Assembly (NCBI RefSeq): GCF_049933045.1
Contig: NZ_CP187926.1
Coordinates: 1,178,001-1,242,000 of the forward strand
Length of the DNA stretch: 64,000 bases
DNA from: Pseudocolwellia sp049933045
GTDB taxonomy: Bacteria > Pseudomonadota > Gammaproteobacteria > Enterobacterales > Alteromonadaceae
Direction: 5' to 3'
Part shown: one piece after another, positions 1 through 9,118 of the stretch
How the letters are laid out: every line of letters starts with the position of its first letter
Numbering within the stretch: position 1 is the stretch's first letter
The notes under the pieces: generated by a model
Told to the model about the DNA's origin: nothing
The model's input: only the letters and a program-made list of their open reading frames with translations
Database searches by the model: none
Program-made: the position numbers and the translations under genes

Positions 1-138
1 AAATTTCAAAAAATGAACTTATTAATTAATTGCCAAGAAAAACAGAAAAAAGTCGCACATAGAGCCGCAACACTTTATCGATTTGATATTAATGTTTATG
101 AAAAACTGAAAGAGTTTGGTTTTACCTTCGAGTTCTAA
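1..138 (+). CDS. C-terminal end of an unidentified protein (5' truncated by window edge)
   Basis: Frame 1 is open from the first base to a TAA at 136-138 and encodes 45 residues ending in KLKEFGFTFEF. It is followed after about 50 bases by a convincing terminator, which supports a real gene end. The preserved tail is charged and aromatic, but I recognise no family in it. Its position upstream of a sugar transporter and a GH43 enzyme makes a role in the same carbohydrate locus plausible, though this is inference only. Confidence 0.6.
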   Translation, partial: KFQKMNLLINCQEKQKKVAHRAATLYRFDINVYEKLKEFGFTFEF

Positions 139-186
139 CGCCACAATACTTAATTATTAATGCTAATTTCCCTTTTAGCACTTATT

Positions 187-217
187 AAAAAAGACAACAT
201 TTGTTGTCTTTTTTTGT
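187..217 (+). terminator. Rho-independent terminator
   Basis: The inverted repeat AAGACAACA / TGTTGTCTT (191-199 and 202-210) is preceded by an A-run and followed by a T-run. It closes the truncated upstream gene and, given the A-run, may also work on the other strand. Confidence 0.85.
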
Positions 218-245
218 TTTAAATCTTTGTTCTTTTAATACCTGC

Positions 246-274
246 TTTACATCCAACTAAATTAGATATAGTAT
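246..274 (+). promoter_or_regulatory. Candidate sigma-70 promoter of the sugar symporter
   Basis: TTTACA (246-251) and TAGTAT (269-274) are separated by 17 bases and lie about 50 bases upstream of the symporter start. The match is moderate and AT-rich DNA gives chance hits. Confidence 0.4.
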
Positions 275-323
275 TTTCGACTATATCGATAATTAAACCA
301 TGTATGTTGTAGGTGGGTTCTTA

Positions 324-1682
324 ATGAAAAATAAAAAAAACAAATTAAGCATAAAAGAAAAATTTGGTTACGGGTTAGGGGATACAGCGAGCAACATTGT
401 TTTTCAAATGGTTGCTAACTTCATGTTGATTTTCTACACAGATGTTTATGGTTTATCCGCAGCTGCTGCAGGTACATTACTTTTAACCGTGAGATTATTT
501 GATGGATTTACCGATCCAATCATGGGAAGTATTGCAGATAGAACACGAACAAAGTGGGGCGCATATCGTCCGTACTTACTCTTTTTAGCTGTACCTTATG
601 GTGTATTTGCTTGTTTAGCTTTTATAACACCCGATTTTGATTCAACCGGTAAGCTTATATACGCCTACGTGACTTACGGGTTATTAATGACGTGTTATAC
701 CGCTATCAACATTCCTTATGGAGCATTAGGTGGTGTTATGGTGAATTCACCGAAAGAGCGAGCTTCATTACAATCATATCGCTTTGCAATGGCAATGGCT
801 GCATTGGTAGTTATTGTTTGGGCTTTACCTAAGCTTGTTGAATTCTTTGGTGAAGGGAACGATCAATTAGGCTATCCGTTAGCTATGGCATTTATGGGAA
901 CGCTTGCGGCTATATGCTTTGTTTTTTGTTTCAAGATGACTAAAGAAGAAGCTCTACCTCCAGTAGAAGAAAATCGTAAAAGTGCTTTTAAAGAGTTTTT
1001 CTCACTATTTAAAAACGATCAGTGGGTCATTATTGCTGCAATTAGTTTAGCAACTTTAACCTTAATAGGTATTAGAGCGTCTGTTGCTCCCCACTATATT
1101 AAATATTACGTGGGTGAAGAAGATTTAATATCATCGTTTCTTACCATAGCCGCTATCGGTTCAGTTTTAGGTGCAGTTTCAACTAATTTCTTAACTAAGT
1201 ACTTCGAAAAGAAGGTGTTGTTTCAAGTCGCTATTGTCGTTGTGATCATTTCTCATAGCCTTTTCTACGTAGTTGATTCAAGCCAAATCACGGCCATTTT
1301 CATTATTTATTTCATCGCAAACTTTGCTCATATGATGATCACACCGATTATGTTTTCTATGGTGGCTGACACCGTAGATTATGGCGTGCTTAAAACAGGT
1401 AAGCGCCTAACTGCTATTACATTTTCAGGACATTTATTAGCGATTAAATTTGGTTTCGCTATTGGTGGAGCGCTTGCTGGATGGATACTTGCTAGTTACA
1501 ACTATGTACCGAATCAAGCACAAACAGAAGATACTTTAGACGGCATTTTATTAGCTTTTGCCGGCATACCTGTTATTTGCATGATATTGAGTTTAATACT
1601 CATTAAAAAATATAAATTAACGGAATTGGAAGTAGAAAGAATTCAATCGAAGATTGAGCAAGATGGAATAATACCAAGTTGA
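324..1682 (+). CDS. GPH-family sugar:cation symporter (MFS superfamily)
   Basis: This 452-residue polytopic membrane protein probably imports a pentoside or oligosaccharide together with Na+ or H+. The N-terminal KFGYGLGDTASN, the loop DPIMGSIADRTRTKWGAYRP and about 12 hydrophobic segments are characteristic of the glycoside-pentoside-hexuronide family (MelB, XynB/YicJ type). I chose ATG 324 because TAGGTGG lies just upstream; an in-frame ATG at 300 would add eight residues and has no ribosome site. The GH43 gene downstream suggests the imported sugar is hydrolysed in the cytoplasm. The last codons and the TGA stop lie inside a dispersed repeat that starts at about 1672, so the original C-terminus has probably been replaced. 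The substrate cannot be read from sequence. Confidence 0.9.
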   Translation: MKNKKNKLSIKEKFGYGLGDTASNIVFQMVANFMLIFYTDVYGLSAAAAGTLLLTVRLFDGFTDPIMGSIADRTRTKWGAYRPYLLFLAVPYGVFACLAFITPDFDSTGKLIYAYVTYGLLMTCYTAINIPYGALGGVMVNSPKERASLQSYRFAMAMAALVVIVWALPKLVEFFGEGNDQLGYPLAMAFMGTLAAICFVFCFKMTKEEALPPVEENRKSAFKEFFSLFKNDQWVIIAAISLATLTLIGIRASVAPHYIKYYVGEEDLISSFLTIAAIGSVLGAVSTNFLTKYFEKKVLFQVAIVVVIISHSLFYVVDSSQITAIFIIYFIANFAHMMITPIMFSMVADTVDYGVLKTGKRLTAITFSGHLLAIKFGFAIGGALAGWILASYNYVPNQAQTEDTLDGILLAFAGIPVICMILSLILIKKYKLTELEVERIQSKIEQDGIIPS

Positions 1683-1790
1683 TTAATTAATTGATCACTT
1701 AGCGAGAATTAAAAGGCTTATAGGCACAGGTTCATAGTTCCAGACTGAACCTAAGCACCTACATCCATGTACGCGAGGCATTTATTTAAG
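1672..1790 (+). repeat. Truncated copy of a MITE-like dispersed repeat
   Basis: This stretch matches the left part of the complete element at 62941-63301. Both carry TACCAA followed by GATTAATT, the block CACTTAGCGAGAATT and the stretch GGTTCATAGTTCCAGACTG, then the CTACATCCATGTA motif. The right terminal repeat is missing. Similarity fades after the GCGAGGCATT motif near 1780. It contributes the final codons of the upstream transporter gene. Confidence 0.8.
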
Positions 1791-1801
1791 AAATAATAGA
1801 G

Positions 1802-1853
1802 CAACTTAGTACTGATCTTAGCGTAGATACCAAAGAACTAAGTTGTCTTTTTA
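1802..1853 (+). terminator. Possible terminator between transporter and GH43 gene
   Basis: CAACTTAGT (1802-1810) pairs with ACTAAGTTG (1837-1845) and is followed by TCTTTTTATTTG. The 26-base loop is long, so termination may be weak and allow partial read-through. Confidence 0.45.
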
Positions 1854-1958
1854 TTTGTTTTATAGGTCTAGAAAACGATTAAAAAAATCTAGTAAAACAT
1901 TAAAAATAAACACATTTATTAAGTATTAATAATTTCAGCACAGTCATAGGGAGATTTT

Positions 1959-3029
1959 ATGACAATTAGTAATCAAGCAAAGGTTCAGCCGGACTCATCT
2001 CTGAGTCATGCAGAGCAAATTCAATTAAAAGACTTAGAACGCGCTCAGTCGTTAAAGCAAAAAAGTGAGCCGCTTGTAAGCCACATTTATACCGCAGATC
2101 CATCAGCTCATGTATTCGATGGCAAAATTTATATTTATCCTTCTCATGATGTTGAATCAGAAACTAGCATTAATGATGATGGTGACCATTTTGCAATGAA
2201 TGATTATCATGTACTTTCACTTGATCCTGAAGACTTTAGTGCAACAGATCATGGCGTATCATTGTCAGTTGCTGATGTGCCTTGGGCTGATAAACAAATG
2301 TGGGCGCCTGATGCAGCTCATAAAGATGGTACTTACTATTTTTATTTTCCTGCGCGAGATAAAGACGGTATTTTCCGTATTGGTGTAGCTTCGGGTACCT
2401 CTCCAACAGGACCATTCACTGCAGAAGAGAACTACATACAAGGTACATTTAGTATAGATCCTGCTGTTTACGAAGATGATGATGGTAGCTACTACCTTTA
2501 TTTTGGTGGTTTATGGGGTGGTCAGCTACAAAATTGGCACAATGGTGAGTTTTCTAAAGAAGATATATATCCAGCAGATGACCAACCAGCACTCAATGCA
2601 AAAATGGCTAAGCTATCGCCAGACATGCTTGAGTTAGCAGAAGAGCCTAAAGACATTGTAATTATTGATGAACATGGTGAAGCAATTACAGTAGGTGACA
2701 ATGATCGACGATTCTTTGAAGGTCCGTGGATCCATAAATATAATGATGTTTATTATTTCTCATACTCTACGGGTGATACTCATAAAATAGCTTATGCTAC
2801 TAGCCATTCACCTTATGGTCCGTTCACGTATAAAGGCGTTATTTTAAACCCAGTATTAGGCTGGACTAATCATCATTCAATTACCTGTTTTGAAGGTAAG
2901 TGGTATTTGTTTTATCACGACAGTAGCTTATCAGGCGGCCAAACGCATTTACGTTGTGTAAAAATGACTGAACTGATCCATGATGAAAACGGCAATATTG
3001 AAACGATAGATGCTTACGAAGAGGAATGA
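1959..3029 (+). CDS. Glycoside hydrolase family 43 (beta-xylosidase / alpha-arabinofuranosidase type)
   Basis: This 356-residue five-bladed beta-propeller enzyme should hydrolyse xylo- or arabino-configured glycosides. The three GH43 catalytic acids are visible: D47 in TADPSAHVFDG (base), D167 in FSIDPAVYEDDDG (pKa modulator) and E254 in FFEGPWIHK (acid). H305/H306 lie near the position of the conserved metal-site histidine. There is no signal peptide, so it acts in the cytoplasm on sugar imported by the neighbouring symporter. The start is supported by TAGGGAG upstream of ATG. The first 35 residues are charged and precede the propeller. Subfamily and exact substrate cannot be assigned from motifs alone; arabinan or xylan side chains are the natural candidates. 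Confidence 0.92.
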   Translation: MTISNQAKVQPDSSLSHAEQIQLKDLERAQSLKQKSEPLVSHIYTADPSAHVFDGKIYIYPSHDVESETSINDDGDHFAMNDYHVLSLDPEDFSATDHGVSLSVADVPWADKQMWAPDAAHKDGTYYFYFPARDKDGIFRIGVASGTSPTGPFTAEENYIQGTFSIDPAVYEDDDGSYYLYFGGLWGGQLQNWHNGEFSKEDIYPADDQPALNAKMAKLSPDMLELAEEPKDIVIIDEHGEAITVGDNDRRFFEGPWIHKYNDVYYFSYSTGDTHKIAYATSHSPYGPFTYKGVILNPVLGWTNHHSITCFEGKWYLFYHDSSLSGGQTHLRCVKMTELIHDENGNIETIDAYEEE

Positions 3030-3340
3030 TTTTTTTGATAAAAATAGATATAGTCCTTGTAACTTTATGTGGTAAAGATTAAAAATAAGCTAACTAACAT
3101 AAGTTAATAATTAGACTATATTTATAGAATTATCATAAAGATACCTACGAATTAACAGACTTAATTACCTTAAAAAGGTAATAATAAAAATATAAAGAAA
3201 CATAAACTTTTTAAAATAATAAAAATAAATAAATGCATAATTACCTTATTGTCATTTTGAACATATTGTGCTAATAATAGTAATTGTCATTTTGACAATA
3301 ATTAAATAAATTATAAAATTATAAGAAATAGGGGATACAT
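3030..3340. other. AT-rich intergenic regulatory region
   Basis: There is no coding signal in this 311-base stretch. The distal half holds two related operator-like sites and a promoter (separate entries). I see no clear terminator after the GH43 gene. Confidence 0.6.
3248..3319 (+). promoter_or_regulatory. Promoter with overlapping palindromic operator for the TonB receptor
   Basis: ATTGTCA TTT TGACAAT (3283-3299) is a perfect palindrome. Its right half contains TTGACA (3292-3297), a consensus -35 box, followed after 16 bases by TAAAAT (3314-3319). A second imperfect site, ATTGTCATTTTGAACA, lies at 3248-3263. A dimeric repressor bound to the palindrome would block the -35 box. The regulator is not encoded in this window. 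Confidence 0.6.
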
Positions 3341-6300
3341 ATGTTCAACAAAAAGATATTAACTACCTCAATATTAGCCGCTCTTAGCACTTTAACCGTG
3401 CCGTCAATAAGTTACGCAGCAGAAGCAGAAGTTCAGGATGTTGAGGTTATTACCGTATCGGGTATTCGTGGCGGTTTAATAAGAGCTATGGATGTAAAAC
3501 GTGGCTCTGAAGGTATTGTTGATGCTATTTCAGCAGAAGATATGGGTAAGTTTCCAGATACCAACTTAGCTGAATCTCTTCAACGTATTACGGGTGTTTC
3601 TATCAGTCGTGACAACGGTGAAGGTAGCCAAGTAACTGTTCGTGGCTTTGGTGCAGGAAATAACTTAATTACCTTAAACGGTCGTCAGCTACCAACCACA
3701 ACGGGTAACAGAACATTTGATTTTGCTAATATTGCCTCTGAAAGTGTTTCAGCAGTAACCGTATATAAAACATCAAATGCAGCCGTTACCTCAGGTGGTA
3801 TTGGTGCAACAATTGATTTGCAAACCCATAAACCACTAAATTATAGAGAAACAAAAGCATCGTTAGGTGTAAAATTTGTAGAAGATACTTCTACAGAACA
3901 AGGCAGTACTACACCAGAGATCAGTGGTATTTACTCAACGACTTTTGCAGATGAAACTTTTGGTGTTTCTGTTTCTGGTAGCTACCAAGAACGTGAAAGT
4001 GGAATGCAGCAATTTTCTGACACTCAAGGTTATAGAGGAAGTGAATACACAAATACAGGTTGGGGTGGTGTACCTGCTGGTGAAGCCGGTGGCACAAATA
4101 GACCAACTAGCGGTATTTATTCAAGCCCTCAACAACCACGTTATGTATTTGAAGAACGTCAACGTGAACGTGTTAATGGTCAACTGGTTTTACAATACCG
4201 ACCTGTAGACAATATTACTGCAACTTTAGATTATACGTTAGTACGTAATACGGTTGAAACACAGCATACTGATGCTTCGGTATGGTTCAATTATGCTGGT
4301 GATAGAAGTGAATCTGTTTGGGCCGGTGAACCTAATGCTTACCCACTTATTTATTCTGAAGTTTATGACATTAACAGTAATGCAGATCTTAAAGATACCT
4401 CGTTAACAGTTGGTTCTTGGGGACGTGAAGAAAAAACTGATTCAATTGGTTTAAATATTGAGTGGCAGGTCAATGATGGGCTAACACTTACATTAGATCA
4501 TCATGATTCTGAAGCTTCTATGGGTGCAACTGATCCACGTCACGGTACAGGTAACAACATTCAATTACCTTCATACACTCGTACTCGAACAGGTTTAGAT
4601 TTAACGGGTGGATTACCAGGTATAGCTACTGGTGATATAGAGTCATTTAACCCAGAAACTATGCGTTTATCTGGTAGTTGGTTTGCAAACGATAAATACT
4701 CATCTGAAGTAAATCAAACGCAATTAAGCGGTGAGTACTATATTAACGATAACTTAAGCATCGATTTTGGTGCGGGTGTTAATACCGTTAATAACCATTA
4801 CCGTCATACTCAAGTGCAGCGTGCTGATTGGGGTGGTGTAGGTGTTGAAGGTGACTTTGCTGATATTAATTGGCGTGAAGATACTATCTTAGACAAGTTC
4901 GAAGAGAAGCCAGGTAACTTTGATGGTACAGCAACACAGTCTGAATATGATTTATTCGATCGTATCTTCTTTGCTGATTTTGATGAAATAGTACGCGCAG
5001 CAGAATTTGCAGATCCAGTAGCAAATGTTGATACCTTATGGGGTGATTGTTTAGCGCCTGCAGGAGCTTCAGCAGGACCAAATGGTGAAGGTCATTTTTG
5101 TCCATCATCAGACTTTGATGCAGATACTAACCGTTTTACTGAAGAAAAAACCACCTCATTCTTCTTTCAAGTTAATTACGAAAGTGAAATTGGCGACATG
5201 CCGTTTAGTGCATACTTAGGTCTTCGTCATGAAAAAACCAAAGTAGATTCTAAAGCAACTGCACCAGGTTATAGTAGTGTTATATGGAGTGAAGCAACTT
5301 CAACAGCTGTTACGGGTGTTACAGGTATAGAAACACAAGTTAAAAAAGCTGATTACACTTATGTTTTACCTACTTTAAATATTAATTTAGAAGTAACTGA
5401 AGATATAACGCTAAGAACAGCATTAAGTAAAACAATCTCTCGCGCAAGCTATAATAGCTTACAAGGTGGCACATCAGTTAACACCGGTGGTACCTCAAGT
5501 GGTTATTCAGGAAGTACAGGTAACCCTGAACTTAAACCTTTAGAGTCTGTTAACTTTGATTTCTCAGGTGAATGGTATTACGAAGAAGGTAGTTATGTAT
5601 CTTTAGGTTACTTCAGAAAAGACGTAACTAACTGGATAACTAATGTAAACGTAGATTCACAAATTTATAATTTACCAAATCCATTAGATGGTGAGAAATT
5701 TGATGCAGCTGTAGCCGCTTTAGGTCAAGGTGCTTCTAATCAACAACTCCGTACTTATATATTCGAAAACTATGCTGATGATCCAAATGTACAACCTAAA
5801 TTTGACGAGTTTGGTGATTTAGATGGCGGCACCATAGTGGGTGATCCTCTTACTGATAATACGGTAACATTTGGTCTTAATGTACCTGTAAATGGTGATA
5901 ACGAATATACGGTAGACGGCTTAGAATTTAATGTTCAACACTTGTTTGGTGATTCAGGGTTTGGTGGAATATTTAACTATACAATGGTTGATACAGATCT
6001 TGCCTACGACAATACGTCTTTAAATGACACTGAAGCTTTACAAGGCTTAAGTGATACAGCTAACGTTGTGGCTTTTTATGACAGAAACGGCTTACAAGCA
6101 CGTATCGCTTATAACTGGCGAGATCAGTACTTAACCGAACGCCGTATAAATGCTGATTTAACAGCGCCTATCTATACAGAAGCTTATTCTCAAATTGATT
6201 TCAATATCAGTTACGAAATTGCTGCTGTAGAAGGCTTAACTGTATTTTTTGAAGGTATTAACATTACTGATGAATACACTAAAAATGTAGGCCGTGTAAG

Positions 6301-6367
6301 CCAGTTGACATATCAGTTAACACAAACGGGTGCTCGCTACGCTTTGGGTGCTAGATATAACTTCTAA
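3341..6367 (+). CDS. TonB-dependent receptor (oligosaccharide type)
   Basis: This 1008-residue outer-membrane receptor has a Sec signal peptide ending near SYAA (residue 27). A TonB-box-like VEVITVSGIRG follows, then a plug domain (about 50-165, with ITGVSISRDNGEG and VTVRGFG), a 22-strand barrel, and a C-terminal aromatic residue (ARYNF) expected for barrel assembly. The long form and motifs fit the Xanthomonas/Caulobacter-type receptors linked to sugar uptake. It imports its ligand into the periplasm using TonB energy. The strong ribosome site AGGGGA precedes ATG. A palindromic operator overlaps its promoter, so it is probably substrate-induced. The GH43 gene upstream suggests a hemicellulose-derived ligand, and the halogenase operon starts 300 bases downstream. 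Confidence 0.95.
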   Translation: MFNKKILTTSILAALSTLTVPSISYAAEAEVQDVEVITVSGIRGGLIRAMDVKRGSEGIVDAISAEDMGKFPDTNLAESLQRITGVSISRDNGEGSQVTVRGFGAGNNLITLNGRQLPTTTGNRTFDFANIASESVSAVTVYKTSNAAVTSGGIGATIDLQTHKPLNYRETKASLGVKFVEDTSTEQGSTTPEISGIYSTTFADETFGVSVSGSYQERESGMQQFSDTQGYRGSEYTNTGWGGVPAGEAGGTNRPTSGIYSSPQQPRYVFEERQRERVNGQLVLQYRPVDNITATLDYTLVRNTVETQHTDASVWFNYAGDRSESVWAGEPNAYPLIYSEVYDINSNADLKDTSLTVGSWGREEKTDSIGLNIEWQVNDGLTLTLDHHDSEASMGATDPRHGTGNNIQLPSYTRTRTGLDLTGGLPGIATGDIESFNPETMRLSGSWFANDKYSSEVNQTQLSGEYYINDNLSIDFGAGVNTVNNHYRHTQVQRADWGGVGVEGDFADINWREDTILDKFEEKPGNFDGTATQSEYDLFDRIFFADFDEIVRAAEFADPVANVDTLWGDCLAPAGASAGPNGEGHFCPSSDFDADTNRFTEEKTTSFFFQVNYESEIGDMPFSAYLGLRHEKTKVDSKATAPGYSSVIWSEATSTAVTGVTGIETQVKKADYTYVLPTLNINLEVTEDITLRTALSKTISRASYNSLQGGTSVNTGGTSSGYSGSTGNPELKPLESVNFDFSGEWYYEEGSYVSLGYFRKDVTNWITNVNVDSQIYNLPNPLDGEKFDAAVAALGQGASNQQLRTYIFENYADDPNVQPKFDEFGDLDGGTIVGDPLTDNTVTFGLNVPVNGDNEYTVDGLEFNVQHLFGDSGFGGIFNYTMVDTDLAYDNTSLNDTEALQGLSDTANVVAFYDRNGLQARIAYNWRDQYLTERRINADLTAPIYTEAYSQIDFNISYEIAAVEGLTVFFEGINITDEYTKNVGRVSQLTYQLTQTGARYALGARYNF

Positions 6368-6399
6368 TCTTTATATCGTGTAAGTAATACAACACTTTT

Positions 6400-6427
6400 A
6401 AAAGCCACTGTAATAGTGGCTTTTTTT
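6400..6427 (+). terminator. Rho-independent terminator after the TonB receptor
   Basis: AGCCACT (6403-6409) pairs with AGTGGCT (6415-6421), preceded by an A-run and followed by TTTTTT. It separates the receptor transcript from the halogenase operon. Confidence 0.9.
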
Positions 6428-6675
6428 ATTGGTTATTTTTCATTTTTAAAGTTGAAAGTATTCGATGAACTGACTAGTAATTATAAATATTACTTGTTAT
6501 AGTCAAATAAACCTTAAGGTGTTTTTTGATTTAGTTTCCAACATAAAGTCAGTTTATAAAGGAATTTTCGTTAGTTGTGCACTAGCCTGATAGAGGTTAA
6601 GCATTGTTTATATAAATATCATTGCTGATATCAAAAAGAACACTTTTAAAATTGTTGAGTGGTTAAGTGGTACAT
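6428..6675. other. Intergenic region upstream of the halogenase operon
   Basis: No gene is visible. It presumably holds the operon promoter, but I found no pair of boxes good enough to call. TAAGTGG just before ATG 6676 is the likely ribosome site. Confidence 0.5.
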
Positions 6676-8283
6676 ATGCAATCAGAAATAAAAAAAATAA
6701 TAATTGTTGGTGGTGGTACAGCGGGTTGGATCACAGCAGGCTTAATTGCAGCTAAACATATAAAAACTAATTCTGCGGTTAATACTTCCACAACACCTGT
6801 ATCAATAACTGTTATTGAATCTCCAAATATACCAACTATTGGTGTAGGTGAGGGCACTTGGCCTTCAATGCGAGAAACATTAAAAACCATAGGTATTAAC
6901 GAAGCTGATTTATTTACTCAGTGTGATGCAAGCTTTAAACAAGCTTCAAAATTTATACACTGGGAAAATACTCCTGACACATGCAATATAAATAATTCTG
7001 CTGCTAGCGCTTATTATCATCCTTTCTCATTGCCATCAGGTACAACAAAGTTAAATTTAGCTTCATATATTGGTGAGCAATATTCTGAACTTTCACAGGC
7101 ACAAACTTTTGCTCAACATGTTTGTTTTCAATCTGTATTGTGCGAACAAAATTTAGCACCGAAACAAATTACCCATAAAGCTTACGATTACGTGGCTAAT
7201 TATGGTTATCACTTAAACGCCACAAAATTTGCTCAGTTATTAAAAGATCATTGTTTAAATAAACTTGGTGTTGAATACCTTTCATCCCATATTACACAAA
7301 TAAATAATGATGCAGAGGGTGATATAGCTTCTGTCTCCACAGATTCAGCGGGTATTGTTGAAGGTGATTTGTTTATTGATTGTTCTGGTGCGCAATCTTT
7401 ATTGTTAGGCAAGCATTATCAAATTCCCTTTTGCTCAAAAAAATCAGTGTTGTTTAACGATTCAGCCCTTGCTGTGCAAATACCTTACGATGACGACGAT
7501 GCTGTAATAGCTTCTAGTACACTTTCTACCGCACAAACCGCGGGTTGGATTTGGGATATAGGATTGCAATCTCGCCGAGGTGTTGGGCATGTTTATTCTA
7601 GCCAGCACATTACTGATGAGAAAGCTGAGCAAGAGCTCCTTGAATATATTAAGTCTTCCACCAGTGAGCAACAGCGTGAGTCACTTTCCATTAGAAAGTT
7701 GTCGTTTGATCCTGGTTATTACGAAAAGTTCTGGCATCGTAATTGTGTAGCCGTTGGAATGTCTGCTGGTTTTATTGAGCCTTTAGAAGCATCGGCTCTA
7801 GCTATGATTGAACAAGCGGCAAAAATGATTACAGAACAACTTCCCGCTAATAAACAAACAATGGCAATAACGGCTAAGCGTTTTAATGACAAATTTAGTC
7901 AACACTGGCAACAAATTATTGAGTTTTTAAAGCTACATTACGTGTTATCTAAACGAGAAGATTCAAGTTATTGGCGAGAAAACAAAGAATCGTCAAGTAT
8001 TCCACAGTCATTACGCGAAATGCTTGAGCTATGGCAATTTCAATCGCCATCTACATACGATATTACCCAAAGTAATCCTTTATTTCCAGCAGCTAGTTAC
8101 CAGTATGTTTTGTATGGAATGAACTTTAAAACTCAGCCCATAAGATCAAATAATAAAGATATTGAAGCTATTCACCGATCACTTTTAGATGTACAAAATA
8201 AACGTCAACATTTAGCGAAAGCTATGGGCACGAATCGAGAATTAATTAATAAAATTAAGCAGTTCGGATTATCTGTAATTTAA
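6676..8283 (+). CDS. Flavin-dependent tryptophan halogenase family protein (divergent halogenase motif)
   Basis: This FAD-binding protein belongs to the Trp_halogenase family. Numbering follows the longer GTG-start reading at 6667. GGGTAGW (15-21) is the FAD motif, K91 in DASFKQASKF aligns with the catalytic lysine of RebH/PrnA, and EPLEAS (371-376) carries the conserved glutamates. The signature WxWxIP, however, reads GWIWDIG (293-299), with Gly for Pro. I prefer ATG 6676 because TAAGTGG lies just upstream. The family uses FADH2, O2 and halide to make HOCl or HOBr, which the lysine relays to an aromatic substrate. The Pro loss may mean altered halide chemistry or a different oxidation. It is the first gene of a five-gene operon. 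Confidence 0.88.
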   Translation: MQSEIKKIIIVGGGTAGWITAGLIAAKHIKTNSAVNTSTTPVSITVIESPNIPTIGVGEGTWPSMRETLKTIGINEADLFTQCDASFKQASKFIHWENTPDTCNINNSAASAYYHPFSLPSGTTKLNLASYIGEQYSELSQAQTFAQHVCFQSVLCEQNLAPKQITHKAYDYVANYGYHLNATKFAQLLKDHCLNKLGVEYLSSHITQINNDAEGDIASVSTDSAGIVEGDLFIDCSGAQSLLLGKHYQIPFCSKKSVLFNDSALAVQIPYDDDDAVIASSTLSTAQTAGWIWDIGLQSRRGVGHVYSSQHITDEKAEQELLEYIKSSTSEQQRESLSIRKLSFDPGYYEKFWHRNCVAVGMSAGFIEPLEASALAMIEQAAKMITEQLPANKQTMAITAKRFNDKFSQHWQQIIEFLKLHYVLSKREDSSYWRENKESSSIPQSLREMLELWQFQSPSTYDITQSNPLFPAASYQYVLYGMNFKTQPIRSNNKDIEAIHRSLLDVQNKRQHLAKAMGTNRELINKIKQFGLSVI

Positions 8284-8379
8284 TCAACTACATTTTATAA
8301 ATGGTGACAAAGAAGATTTGAGATAATTATAAAAACTAGAAAATAATATAACAAACATAATGATATAATGGGGAAGCAG

Positions 8380-9108
8380 ATGACAAATCATGTATTACTA
8401 AACAATATTGAACATAAAGACTTAAAAATTAACCTAGAGCGCTCAGCGCAAATGGGTGACAACGTTTGGTATACGCAAACATTTCCTATGGAGTTTAGAA
8501 GTGCTCAAGCTCATTATCCGATCTTATTTCAGAAAGACAGCAACACTGGACAAATAATGCCAGTAACCTTGTTTGGGTTTGAAAACGACAATAACTTATT
8601 TTTGAAAAACGGTAAATGGGACACTGCTTATATTCCACTAGCAATACAGCGCCTGCCTTTTTATATTGGTTTTCAAGAAAGTACGCTTGACGGCATCACA
8701 TCTAAAAATCGTGTACTTACTTTAGACCTAGATTCACCTAAGGTTAATCAAACCCATGGCGCAGATCTATTTTTAGAATACGGTGGTAATAGTGATTATT
8801 TAGAGCATATCGCTAATGTTTTAGAAGCACTTCATCATGGGCTACAAGAAAATTCAGCATTCATTGAAGCGCTAACAAACTGTGAATTATTAGAAGCAGT
8901 AACATTAGACATTGAATTGAATGACGGTAATAAAAAGCAATTAATGGGCTTTTATACCATCAATGAAGATAATTTAAATAACTTATCACAATACAAATTA
9001 TCAAAACTGCACAGCCAAGGTTTTTTACAAGCTATCTATATGGTAATAGCTTCTCAAGTTCATATTAATGATCTTGTAGCACGAAAAAATGCTCAAATAG
9101 CGCTATAA
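8380..9108 (+). CDS. SapC family protein
   Basis: This 242-residue protein resembles the SapC family, named after a Campylobacter S-layer-associated gene. The central segment HYPILFQKD, followed by VTLFGFENDNNLFL and YIPLAIQRLPFYIGF, is typical. The function is unknown. Small relatives are often found beside TonB receptors and halogenases in marine and freshwater Proteobacteria. I see no signal peptide, so it is probably cytoplasmic. ATG 8380 is preferred over ATG 8368 because GGGGAAG lies at the right distance before it. The next gene starts 10 bases after its stop, so the two are surely cotranscribed. Confidence 0.8.
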   Translation: MTNHVLLNNIEHKDLKINLERSAQMGDNVWYTQTFPMEFRSAQAHYPILFQKDSNTGQIMPVTLFGFENDNNLFLKNGKWDTAYIPLAIQRLPFYIGFQESTLDGITSKNRVLTLDLDSPKVNQTHGADLFLEYGGNSDYLEHIANVLEALHHGLQENSAFIEALTNCELLEAVTLDIELNDGNKKQLMGFYTINEDNLNNLSQYKLSKLHSQGFLQAIYMVIASQVHINDLVARKNAQIAL

Positions 9109-9118
9109 AAACCTTTTC

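Noticed and set aside
3921..4208. Overlapping frames on both strands inside the TonB receptor gene
   Set aside because: They lie entirely within a long well-supported gene and have no ribosome site or domain; shadows of the coding frame.
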